Source: Nisaea sp.
GTDB taxonomy: Bacteria; Pseudomonadota; Alphaproteobacteria; Thalassobaculales; Thalassobaculaceae
DNA: 64,000 nucleotides
Direction: 5' to 3'
Assembly (NCBI RefSeq): GCF_034670185.1
Contig: NZ_JAXMNY010000001.1
Span: forward strand, 1,302,001-1,366,000
Under the pieces are notes generated by a model, which was not told where the DNA came from, searched no databases, and worked only from the letters and a program-made list of their open reading frames with translations. Positions 1-7,495 of the stretch are shown piece after piece. Every line of letters begins with the position of its first letter. Within the stretch, counting starts at the first letter, position 1. A program made the translations under genes and the position numbers.

Positions 1-291
1 GATGATCTCGGCGCCGCGATCGACATTGATTTTAGCCGCTTCCGCCATGATCTCCGGATCCCAGCCCGCGAGCTGCACCGCCAGCGGGCGTTCTGCATCC
101 ATGTCATCCGGGATCTTGAACATTTCCTCGCGCACATCGCGCAGAACGGCAGCACTGGCGATCATCTCGGAGACCACAAGCCCACAGCCGAATTCCCGCA
201 CCAGGCGGCGGAACGGCCTATCCGTCACCCCGGACATTGGGGCGAGGAACACCGGGCTCTCGAGAGCCGTTGGGCCGATCTTGATGGTCAT
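1..291 (-). CDS. dusB: tRNA-dihydrouridine synthase (DusB type), N-terminal part, cut by the window edge
   Basis: Only the first 97 codons are inside the window. The protein opens with the TIM-barrel signature of FMN-dependent dihydrouridine synthases (APMSGVTDRPFR at about residues 17-28), then a VSEMI stretch and the LAVQLAG strand. The family reduces uridines in the tRNA D-loop using NADPH; the catalytic cysteine would lie beyond the edge. In many alphaproteobacteria dusB lies near ispDF, heading the ntrBC cluster, and ispDF is indeed close by here. The ATG at 289-291 begins directly before the conserved MTIKIGPTALESPVFLAPM region, so this start is well supported. Confidence 0.88.
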   Translation of the reverse strand, partial: MTIKIGPTALESPVFLAPMSGVTDRPFRRLVREFGCGLVVSEMIASAAVLRDVREEMFKIPDDMDAERPLAVQLAGWDPEIMAEAAKINVDRGAEII

Positions 292-398
292 AAACTATGC
301 ACCCGCGCTTCATTGCCCATGAATTAAGCAACTGCACGCAAAATTGTCAAAACGGTATTTTTGTTTGTCGATAAAATGACGATCGACCCGGTTTTGGT

Positions 399-1199
399 TC
401 AACTCAAGACTTCGGCCACGAACTTCACTCCGGGATAGGCCAGCGTCAGCAGAAGATAGGCAACGAGCACCAGACGCGACACTGTCCGGCCGCGCATGCC
501 GAACCGGCTGTTTATGAGCCAGAGAACGGCCAGAATGGCCAGCGTTACAAGCGACAATACGGTCTTGTGGTCAAACTCGAGCACGTGACCTGTGAGATAG
601 TTCTGCAGCGCGACCCCGGTTGCCAGGCCACAAAGCAGAACGATCACCGCAGCCCCGAGAAGCTGGCTTTGCAGCTTTTCGGAATCCGCAACGGAAGGCA
701 GGGCTGGCGCGATCCCCGACGCGCTCCGCTTCAGCTTGAGAGCACGTTCCTTGACAAAAATCGCCAGCCCCGTGATCGCCGCCAGCGTCAGCAGGGCATA
801 GGTGGCCAATGCCACGGCGATATGGGCCGAAAACCAGGTGCCCGGCAGCCCTTCGTTCAGCACGACATGCGGCGCCGCACCGGCGATTGTCGCGATAAGC
901 GTCAGCAGGAAAAGATACGGCACCAGCAGAACGGTCAGCCCGCGCGCTTCCTGCCGGAGCCAGCAGAGCGGCAGATAGATCAGCAGGCTGGCGCAAACAG
1001 CCAGCCAGAGCGCCATGGCAAGATCCGAACGCCACGCCGTGCCGACCGACACGACCACGAATAGCAACGGTCCGGCGGCAGCCACGAAAAGCAGGCACCA
1101 GAAAAGACCGCCTGTCCGCTGCCGCGAGCGAAGCGAGAACAGACCGACCGGAACCAGGGCCAGCAAGGCTGACATATTCAAGAGCAAAGACATTGGCAT
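399..1199 (-). CDS. CcsA/YpjD-like cytochrome c assembly family membrane protein
   Basis: This 266-residue protein is almost entirely hydrophobic, with about eight predicted membrane spans. The family features seen are a Trp-x-x-x-His pattern in WFSAHIAVALATYALL (about residues 122-137) and a late conserved His in the EFDHKTVLS segment, as in the CcsA/HemX/YpjD heme-handling family. Standalone YpjD-type members have unclear roles and are not proof of a system II cytochrome c pathway. It is divergent from ispDF with only 56 bp between the start codons, and the same-strand dusB follows after 107 bp. The family call is good; the function is inferred. Confidence 0.72.
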   Translation of the reverse strand: MPMSLLLNMSALLALVPVGLFSLRSRQRTGGLFWCLLFVAAAGPLLFVVVSVGTAWRSDLAMALWLAVCASLLIYLPLCWLRQEARGLTVLLVPYLFLLTLIATIAGAAPHVVLNEGLPGTWFSAHIAVALATYALLTLAAITGLAIFVKERALKLKRSASGIAPALPSVADSEKLQSQLLGAAVIVLLCGLATGVALQNYLTGHVLEFDHKTVLSLVTLAILAVLWLINSRFGMRGRTVSRLVLVAYLLLTLAYPGVKFVAEVLS

Positions 1200-1255
1200 A
1201 ACCTCACTATATCATGCGCGGCGCTCCGAAGTGCCAGAGCAAATTGAGGTGATTT

Positions 1256-2428
1256 GTGCCCCGGTCAAAGACCGCTCTCCTGATCGTCGCCGCCGGGCGT
1301 GGTACCCGGCTCGGCAGCGAAACTCCCAAGCAGTACCTGAAGGTCGGCGGAATGCCTGTCCTGCGCCATGCGGTGCTGCGCTTCCGCGCGCATCCGGCGA
1401 TCGGGACCATCCGCGTGGTCATCGATCCGGATCATCGTGATCTCTACGAGCAGGCCGTCGCCGGGATCGACCTGCCGCCGCCGGTCGAGGGCGGAGCAGA
1501 GCGGAGCCAGTCCGTCCTGAACGGTCTCCGCGCGTTGACCGATGAGGCACCGGACCTGGTGCTTATCCACGATGCCGCCCGGCCATTCGTTCAGACTGCC
1601 GTGATCGACAGGGTTCTGTCAGCGCTGGAGCAGGCGCCCGGCGCCATCCCCGCCCTGCCCGTGGCTGACACACTGAAACAGGCGACCGGGCTCAATTCAG
1701 CGATTACCGGCACGGTGGACCGAAGCAGCCTCTTCCGCGCGCAGACACCACAGGGTTTCCATTACCAGCCCCTGCTCCATGCCCACGAGGAAGCGTCATC
1801 CCATACAACGGATGATGCCGCGCTCCTTGAAGCGCGCTGCCTGGAAGTCCGCCTTGTTGAAGGTGCCGAATCCCTTTTTAAGATAACCACGGAGGCCGAC
1901 CTGATGCGGGCCGAAAGCATGATGGCGTCACAAATGGAGCCGCGTGTTGGCACGGGGTTCGACGTTCACCGGCTCGGCCCCGGCGAGGCAATCACACTCT
2001 GCGGCATCGAAATCGCACATGACCGCACGCTGATCGGCCATTCCGACGCGGATGTCGGTCTGCATGCCATCACAGATGCCCTACTCGGCGCCATTGCCGA
2101 TGGCGATATCGGCAGCCATTTCCCGCCAAGCGATCCGCAATGGAAAGGCGCTGCATCGGACCAGTTCCTCATGCATGCCCGCGATCTCGTCCTGAAACGC
2201 GGCGGGCGTATCACCCATATCGACGTCACTTTGATCTGCGAGCAGCCCAAAATCGGCCCGCATCGTTCGGCCATGCGCCGGAGGATCGCGGAAATCATGG
2301 AGCTGCCGGAAAGCAGGATCAGCGTTAAAGCCACGACGTCGGAGAGGCTCGGCTTTACCGGGCGTGGCGAAGGTATCGCCGCACAGGCTGCAGCTACGGT
2401 GCTGCTGCCGGCGGAGACCGACGAATGA
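1256..2428 (+). CDS. ispDF: Bifunctional IspD/IspF enzyme of the MEP isoprenoid pathway
   Basis: One 390-residue protein carries 2-C-methyl-D-erythritol 4-phosphate cytidylyltransferase (IspD, about 1-225, with the nucleotide-binding AAGRGTRLG loop, then PKQYL and HDAARPF) and 2-C-methyl-D-erythritol 2,4-cyclodiphosphate synthase (IspF, about 228-390, with GTGFDVHRL and the metal-binding GHSDADV motif). The fusion is typical of alphaproteobacteria and places two non-consecutive steps of isopentenyl diphosphate synthesis on one chain. Translation starts at a GTG with a GAGGTGA ribosome-binding site upstream. The stop overlaps the pgpA start by 4 bp, indicating coupled translation. Confidence 0.96.
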   Translation: MPRSKTALLIVAAGRGTRLGSETPKQYLKVGGMPVLRHAVLRFRAHPAIGTIRVVIDPDHRDLYEQAVAGIDLPPPVEGGAERSQSVLNGLRALTDEAPDLVLIHDAARPFVQTAVIDRVLSALEQAPGAIPALPVADTLKQATGLNSAITGTVDRSSLFRAQTPQGFHYQPLLHAHEEASSHTTDDAALLEARCLEVRLVEGAESLFKITTEADLMRAESMMASQMEPRVGTGFDVHRLGPGEAITLCGIEIAHDRTLIGHSDADVGLHAITDALLGAIADGDIGSHFPPSDPQWKGAASDQFLMHARDLVLKRGGRITHIDVTLICEQPKIGPHRSAMRRRIAEIMELPESRISVKATTSERLGFTGRGEGIAAQAAATVLLPAETDE

Positions 2429-2901
2429 CCGTGGCTGGGCCGCTCCCCCTATTTCACCCGGTACGGCTTGCCGCGACTTTCTTCTGGAGCGGGCATGCGC
2501 CTTTCGCGCCGGGCACCTGGGGCTCCCTCGCGGCCCTGCCCTTCGCCTGGCTCTTCCTCTGGCTCGGCGGCTGGCAGCTGCTACTGGTGGCTGTCGTTGT
2601 CGCAACGCTCGTCGGCTTTTGGTCCGCCGGCCGCTATGCCGAGTCCCTTGGATCTGAAGATCCCGGTGCCGTCGTCATCGACGAAGTGGCCGGTCAGTGG
2701 CTTGCGCTGCTGCCAGCCGCCCTCGACCCGGTCAGTTTCGTCATCGGATTCGCAGCCTTTCGGCTCTTCGATATCACGAAGCCTTTTCCCGCCGGCTGGG
2801 CTGACAAGAAGCTGACCGGCGCACCCGGCATCATGTTGGACGACTTGTTCGCCGGGGTTTACGCGGCACTGGTCATTCTCGCCGCCCAGCATTTCCTCTG
2901 A
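2425..2901 (+). CDS. pgpA: Phosphatidylglycerophosphatase A
   Basis: The 158-residue membrane protein removes phosphate from phosphatidylglycerophosphate to give phosphatidylglycerol. Family marks are the early APGTWGSLAALPFAW segment (about 28-42), the acidic VIDEVAGQW motif (about 84-92) and the FRLFDITKPFP stretch (about 111-121). Several hydrophobic spans fit an inner-membrane enzyme of normal length for the family. It overlaps ispDF by ATGA and is followed after 13 bp by pncC, so the three genes form one operon. Confidence 0.94.
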   Translation: MTVAGPLPLFHPVRLAATFFWSGHAPFAPGTWGSLAALPFAWLFLWLGGWQLLLVAVVVATLVGFWSAGRYAESLGSEDPGAVVIDEVAGQWLALLPAALDPVSFVIGFAAFRLFDITKPFPAGWADKKLTGAPGIMLDDLFAGVYAALVILAAQHFL

Positions 2902-2914
2902 TTGGGGCCTGAAT

Positions 2915-3415
2915 ATGGATAATTTCGACGAAGAGATCCGCAACCTGTCGACATCTGTTCTGGAACGCTGCCGGGCTCTCGGCTGGAAAGCGGGAACGGC
3001 GGAAAGCTGCACAGGAGGCTTGATCGCCGGGGCACTGACCGAGATCGCTGGATCGTCAGATGTCGTGGACAGGGGCTTCGTCACTTACTCGAACGAAGCA
3101 AAAATGCAGATGCTCGGCGTTCCCGCTGAAACCCTAGCGGCCCATGGCGCCGTTTCGGAACAGACCGCTCGCGCTATGGCATTGGGCGCACTCGCCAATT
3201 CGGAAGCAACTGTGACCGTCGCCGTCACCGGCGTTGCCGGCCCCGGTGGCGGATCGGCCGAAAAACCGGTCGGCCTCGTTCATTTCGCCGCCGCAACACC
3301 CACAGGCATCGTAGCCGATCACCGGATCTTCGACGGCGACAGAGGGGCAGTCCGTCACCAAACGGTGCTGCACGCCCTCAAAATGATGCTCTCCCGCACG
3401 GAAGCGGCCAGCTAG
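2915..3415 (+). CDS. pncC: CinA C-terminal-domain protein, nicotinamide-nucleotide amidohydrolase type
   Basis: The 166-residue protein consists only of the CinA C-terminal domain. It shows AESCTGGLIAGALTEIAGSS (about 29-48) and the AGPGGGSAEKPVGLV loop, which in this family form the deamidase site that turns NMN into nicotinate mononucleotide for NAD recycling. There is no N-terminal molybdopterin-binding-like domain. It is the last gene of the ispDF-pgpA-pncC unit. Its TAG stop overlaps the stop of the convergent downstream gene within a CTAG palindrome. The biochemical role is inferred from characterised PncC proteins. Confidence 0.9.
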   Translation: MDNFDEEIRNLSTSVLERCRALGWKAGTAESCTGGLIAGALTEIAGSSDVVDRGFVTYSNEAKMQMLGVPAETLAAHGAVSEQTARAMALGALANSEATVTVAVTGVAGPGGGSAEKPVGLVHFAAATPTGIVADHRIFDGDRGAVRHQTVLHALKMMLSRTEAAS

Positions 3416-4572
3416 GCCAGCACGGACAGAAACGCCTCGATGTCGGAATCCAGTTCTTCCGGAGCTTCCAGACCGACGCTGAAGCGCAGGAACAGATCCT
3501 CTCCGGCAACCTTCCCGACACTGCGGCTGTGCCCGATGGACATCGGGGCAACCAGGCTGCGCGTTCCGCCCCAGGATGCGCCGATGGCGAAGGTCTTCAA
3601 TACTCCGAGCGCGTCGTCGAGTTTTGCCGAAGCACCATCGGCCAAAATCACAGTGAACACACCGGCGGCTCCGGCGAAATCCCGCAACCAGATGGCATGC
3701 CCCGGACTGCTTTCCAGCGGAGGCCAGAGAATACCGACCACGGCCGGATGGCTTTGCAGGCGATTGATGAGCCGCTTCGCACCTTCGGCTGCATGATTGA
3801 AACGCAGTGACATGGTTTCCATGCCGCGCATGACCAGAGCCGCATCATCCGGCGAGACACCAATCCCAATGCGCCCCATGTAGTCCCGCACATCCAGCGC
3901 GACCTCATCGCTGGCGAAGGACATCGCCCCCATCAGCAGATCCGAATGGCCCGACGCATATTTCGTCAGCGCCTCGGTCACGATATCCACGCCGAGAGCG
4001 ATCGGCTTGCAGCCCAAGGACGTTGCCCAGGTATTGTCGCACCCAACCAGTGCCCCGGCTTTGTGAGCTATCTCGGCAATCGCCGGAAGATCCTGCACCT
4101 CCAGCGTCGTGGAGCCGGGCGACTCGCACCAGACCAACCGCGTTTCAGGCCGGATACGCCCGGCCAAATCGTCAAGCGAGGTTGGATCGAAATACTCGGG
4201 CTCGATCCCTGATCGCGTCATATCCATGTCCGCAAGGGAGCGCATGGCGGGATATGAGGTATCCGCAATCAGCACATGATCGCCCGCCGAAAGCAGGGCC
4301 ATCGCCGCAACCGCGTTCGCAGCCTGCCCCGACGGCACCAGAAGCGTTCTCGCCGCCCCGGCAAGCCCGTTCAGCTTCGCCTCAAGCTGCCGCGTGGTCG
4401 GAGTACCATAGAGACCGTAGGAATACCCGTCCGGGCCACGCTCGCTACGCGCCGCATAGTCAGCCGCGTCCTTGAAAACGATTGTCGAGGCACGATGGAC
4501 CGCTGGGGCCAGGGATCGGTACCCGGCCTCGTTGACATCGGGTGTCACAACGCATCTTGTCTGGTCTTTCAT
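3412..4572 (-). CDS. metC: Cystathionine beta-lyase type PLP enzyme (Cys/Met metabolism family)
   Basis: This is a fold-type I PLP enzyme of the Cys/Met-metabolism family, about 386 residues. Visible marks are the YGTPTT substrate-loop region, the VPSGQAAN phosphate-binding segment, CDNTWAT (the PLP-ring Asp) and the Schiff-base lysine in ALTKYASGHSD. It resembles alphaproteobacterial MetC enzymes that cleave cystathionine to homocysteine, but specificity within this family cannot be fixed from sequence. I chose the ATG at 4570-4572 because GGAG lies six bases upstream; an in-frame ATG at 4582-4584 adds four residues. It is divergent from a LysR regulator with a LysR-type dyad between the two, suggesting direct control. 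Confidence 0.8.
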   Translation of the reverse strand: MKDQTRCVVTPDVNEAGYRSLAPAVHRASTIVFKDAADYAARSERGPDGYSYGLYGTPTTRQLEAKLNGLAGAARTLLVPSGQAANAVAAMALLSAGDHVLIADTSYPAMRSLADMDMTRSGIEPEYFDPTSLDDLAGRIRPETRLVWCESPGSTTLEVQDLPAIAEIAHKAGALVGCDNTWATSLGCKPIALGVDIVTEALTKYASGHSDLLMGAMSFASDEVALDVRDYMGRIGIGVSPDDAALVMRGMETMSLRFNHAAEGAKRLINRLQSHPAVVGILWPPLESSPGHAIWLRDFAGAAGVFTVILADGASAKLDDALGVLKTFAIGASWGGTRSLVAPMSIGHSRSVGKVAGEDLFLRFSVGLEAPEELDSDIEAFLSVLA

Positions 4573-4602
4573 CGGAAACTCCATCTGCCGCTAACCAGAC
4601 GG

Positions 4603-4615
4603 TAGACGGAGTCTA
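4603..4615. promoter_or_regulatory. Candidate LysR-type operator (T-N11-A dyad)
   Basis: TAGACGGAGTCTA is a perfect 5-bp dyad around GGA and has the T-N11-A spacing typical of LysR-regulator sites. It lies in the 94-bp gap between the divergent metC-like and LysR genes, 31 bp from the metC start. The link is inferred from position and symmetry only. Confidence 0.5.
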
Positions 4616-4666
4616 TCTATCAAAAAAATACATATTTAAGGCGAGTTAATATACTTTGGTTATGCA

Positions 4667-5596
4667 ATGCTGAAAAATCCTTTGAATTTAAGGCAGGTGG
4701 AGATCTTTCACGCTGTCATGGTCAACGGAACGACCCAACGCGCCGCCGAGGTGCTGCATATCTCACAGCCCGGTATCAGCAAGGCGATCCAGGAGCTGGA
4801 ACGGCAGCTCGGCTTCGCGCTTTTTCACCGGACCCGGCGGCGTCTGGTGCCCACAGCGGAAGCCCACTTCTATTTCCGCGAGGTCGAGGAATCCTTTGCC
4901 GCCCTCTCCCGCTTGCGGAGCGCCGCCGCCCGCATCCGCGATTTCGGCTCCGGGGAAATCCGCATTGCGACGCTTTCGGCCCTCAGTACCAATATCGTGC
5001 CCCGCGCGCTGGTCCGGTTTCGCAAACGCCATCCGGACGTGTCGATCACGCTGCAGACGCACATGTCCTCGACCGTGAAGGAGCTCGTGGCCGCCGGTCA
5101 GTTCGATCTGGGGCTAGCCGCCGATGAGATCGACGTTTCCGGCGTTGAAGCACAAACACTCTCCACCTTTCGCGGGGCCATTGCCCTGCCCGACGGTCAC
5201 CCCCTGTGCCGCAAGGCGAACCTCGAGGCACTGGACCTGAACGACCAGGACTTTATCGCTTTGTCGCCTGAAGATACGACGCGTCAGGATCTGGAGCGGG
5301 TGCTGGACAGCGCCGGAAGCCGGGTCAAGACCGTGCTTGAAACGCCCTTTGCCAATACCATCTGCGCCATGGTCCAGGCGGGGATGGGTATCGGCTTCAT
5401 CAACCCGATCTGTGCCGAGCCGTTTCTGGGCAAAGGCGTTTTCTTGCGGCCCTTCGTGCCATCACTGGAATTCCGCACTCTGCTCGTGCGGCCTCCGGCC
5501 ATTCCGCCGTCACAGATCGTCCGGGACTGTATCGACGCCTTCAGGGAAGAGATTCTCGCGACCAGTGAAAACAGCGCGCTTGATGAAGGTTCCTGA
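4667..5596 (+). CDS. LysR family transcriptional regulator
   Basis: The 309-residue protein has an N-terminal winged helix-turn-helix (about 7-65, including GTTQRAAEVLHISQPGISKAIQELE) and a LysR substrate-binding domain (about 95-295, opening with GEIRIATLSALS). Such proteins usually activate the divergent neighbour in response to a metabolite of its pathway, here the metC-like enzyme. The intergenic dyad at 4603-4615 supports this. The effector is unknown; a sulfur amino acid precursor would fit the context, but that is inference. The region after it (5597-5703) is AT-rich with no clear terminator. Confidence 0.9.
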   Translation: MLKNPLNLRQVEIFHAVMVNGTTQRAAEVLHISQPGISKAIQELERQLGFALFHRTRRRLVPTAEAHFYFREVEESFAALSRLRSAAARIRDFGSGEIRIATLSALSTNIVPRALVRFRKRHPDVSITLQTHMSSTVKELVAAGQFDLGLAADEIDVSGVEAQTLSTFRGAIALPDGHPLCRKANLEALDLNDQDFIALSPEDTTRQDLERVLDSAGSRVKTVLETPFANTICAMVQAGMGIGFINPICAEPFLGKGVFLRPFVPSLEFRTLLVRPPAIPPSQIVRDCIDAFREEILATSENSALDEGS

Positions 5597-5703
5597 GCGC
5601 GCAGCACTAGGTCATAACGGAATCAGAACAAGAAACCCGTTTTTCAGTTAAATAACTATAATTTTAGTTTAATTATACTTTTCAAACGACTGCATGCTCA
5701 CCC

Positions 5704-6141
5704 TCACTTGGGCCCATACAGCTCATGCGCCCGAGCTTCGAACGCGCCGACCATCCGACGGACAGCTTCGTTGAAGAAAACCTCGATGATCTTCTGCAGC
5801 ATTTTCGAGCGGAATTCGAAATCCACATAGAAATCGATCATGCAGCCTTCGGGGTGCGGCTCGAAGACCCAGTGGTTGTTGAGATACTTGAACGGACCGT
5901 CGGTATATTCGACATCAATCCGGTTCTGCTCAGGACTGAGGGTCACCGTCGAGGTGAAACGCTCCCGGATCAGCTTGTAGCCGATCACCAGATCCGCGAC
6001 GATACGGTTACCGTCGCGTTTGCGTATCCGCGCGCCAACGCACCACGGAAGAAACTCCGGGTAACGCTGAATATCCGCGATGAGGTCGAAAAGCTGCTCC
6101 GGGGTAAAAGGAACAACCCGCTGTTCTGCATGGGTAGGCAT
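5704..6141 (-). CDS. RatA/COQ10-like START-domain protein
   Basis: The 145-residue protein is a single SRPBCC (START-like) lipid-binding fold. It begins with HAEQRVVPFTPEQLFDLIAD and contains YPEFLPWCVGARI and a GPFKYLNNHWVFEP strand, as in bacterial homologues of the ubiquinone-binding protein COQ10, also annotated RatA. COQ10 homologues assist quinone use in respiration; the toxin label of RatA is disputed for such proteins. The ATG at 6139-6141 is preferred over an adjacent upstream TTG. It lies 18 bp downstream of lipA and looks like the last gene of the pdh-lip operon. Confidence 0.85.
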   Translation of the reverse strand: MPTHAEQRVVPFTPEQLFDLIADIQRYPEFLPWCVGARIRKRDGNRIVADLVIGYKLIRERFTSTVTLSPEQNRIDVEYTDGPFKYLNNHWVFEPHPEGCMIDFYVDFEFRSKMLQKIIEVFFNEAVRRMVGAFEARAHELYGPK

Positions 6142-6159
6142 CAATCGGCTTATATCACG

Positions 6160-7188
6160 TCATTTGGACGCGGATACTGCCATTTCAGCAAGATCTGTCA
6201 GCGACAAATCGGCACGCACCCTCCCCCGGTCGCCGATAAGGCGCCGGTCACGCTCCGCACGCATCCGGGCGAAATCCTCATCCGCATGATAGGAGGAGCG
6301 CGTGAGCGGAGATGAAGCAACCATCAGAAAGCCCTTGCCGTAGGCCGTTTTCTTGTAGGCCTCGAACTCGTCCGGCGTGGCGAAACGGTCAATCACCGCG
6401 TGTTTCGGGGTCGGCTGCAGATACTGGCCGAGAGTGATGAAGTCGACATCGGCAGAGCGCATGTCGTCCATCACCTGATACATCTCTTCTTTCGTCTCCC
6501 CCAAACCAACCATAAGGCCGGACTTGGTGAAAATCGTCGGGTCGAGCTCTTTCGCCCGATCCAGGATCTTGAGGGAATGGAAATAGCGGGCGCCGGGACG
6601 GATCGTGGGATAGAGTCGCGGCACGGTTTCCAGATTGTGATTGAACACGTCCGGTCGGGCATCGACGACGATCTCCAATGCGCCATCCTTGCGCATGAAG
6701 TCCGGCGTCAGCACCTCGATAGTGGTCTCCGGCGACATCAGGCGGATCTTGCGGATCACCTGGGCGAAATGGCCTGCCCCTCCGTCGTCCAGATCGTCCC
6801 GGTCGACCGAGGTGATGACAACATGGCGCAGGCCGAGCTTGGCAACGGCTTCCGCCACCTCGTCCGGCTCATGCGGGTCAAGCTTGTCCGGTCGCCCCGT
6901 GGCGACGTTGCAGAAGGCGCAGGCGCGGGTGCAGACCGACCCGAGGATCATCATCGTTGCGTGCTTCTTGGACCAGCACTCGCCGATATTCGGGCAGGCC
7001 GCTTCCTCGCACACGGTGACAAGCTTGTGGTCGCGCATGAGCTGCCGGGTCTCGAGATAGACCTTCGAGGTCGGCGCCTTGACCCTGATCCAGGACGGCT
7101 TCCGCTTCACCTGATTATCGGGGCGATGCGCTTTTTCCGGATGGCGTGCGGCGCCGATACGCGGCGCTTTTTCTTGGCTTTCGCTCAT
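6160..7188 (-). CDS. lipA: Lipoyl synthase
   Basis: This radical SAM enzyme inserts two sulfurs into the octanoyl group on lipoyl domains. The 342-residue sequence has both iron-sulfur sites: the auxiliary cluster cysteines C60, C65 and C71 (CEEAACPNIGEC) and the SAM-cluster motif C86, C90, C93 (CTRACAFC). The C-terminal RSSYHADE segment supplies the conserved Ser that ligates the auxiliary cluster. Its location just after the pyruvate dehydrogenase genes puts cofactor synthesis next to its main acceptors. The start overlaps the preceding small gene by 4 bp. Confidence 0.97.
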   Translation of the reverse strand: MSESQEKAPRIGAARHPEKAHRPDNQVKRKPSWIRVKAPTSKVYLETRQLMRDHKLVTVCEEAACPNIGECWSKKHATMMILGSVCTRACAFCNVATGRPDKLDPHEPDEVAEAVAKLGLRHVVITSVDRDDLDDGGAGHFAQVIRKIRLMSPETTIEVLTPDFMRKDGALEIVVDARPDVFNHNLETVPRLYPTIRPGARYFHSLKILDRAKELDPTIFTKSGLMVGLGETKEEMYQVMDDMRSADVDFITLGQYLQPTPKHAVIDRFATPDEFEAYKKTAYGKGFLMVASSPLTRSSYHADEDFARMRAERDRRLIGDRGRVRADLSLTDLAEMAVSASK

Positions 7189-7448
7189 TGCAGCTCTCTT
7201 TCCCGCGACCAGAGCACCTGCTCGATCGTGACGCGGTCGAAATAGTCGTCGGCGGAGATGACCTCTTCGGCGGTTTCGATGACCGCGTCTGCCTTCTTCC
7301 GGTGCTTTCCGCTGTCCGGACCGTCGAGCGGAAAGTTTACCTTGATGACAAGCTCCTGCGAGATATCACCCTCGTTTTCCGCACTGCTCCGCACCAGAAT
7401 GGCCGTTACGCCTTCCAGTGCCTTGATCCGTTTCAGGTCCAGATCCAT
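7185..7448 (-). CDS. Small conserved hypothetical protein between lpdA and lipA
   Basis: The 87-residue protein is soluble and begins MDLDLKRIKALEGVTAILV; no family is recognised. It is charged, with a predicted beta-rich start and an acidic helical end (EEVISADDYFDRVTIEQVLW). A TTG at 7490 would add 14 residues; the ATG at 7446-7448 is preferred although neither has a strong ribosome-binding site. The stop overlaps the lipA start as ATGA, so it is co-translated with lipA and may assist lipoate metabolism. This role is purely contextual. Confidence 0.6.
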   Translation of the reverse strand: MDLDLKRIKALEGVTAILVRSSAENEGDISQELVIKVNFPLDGPDSGKHRKKADAVIETAEEVISADDYFDRVTIEQVLWSRERELQ

Positions 7449-7495
7449 CAAGTCATACCCGCATTGTGCAAGACCGATACGCGGCCGCAATCATT

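Noticed and set aside
5597..5703. Terminator between the LysR gene and ratA
   Set aside because: The AT-rich palindromic stretches are imperfect and no GC stem is present.
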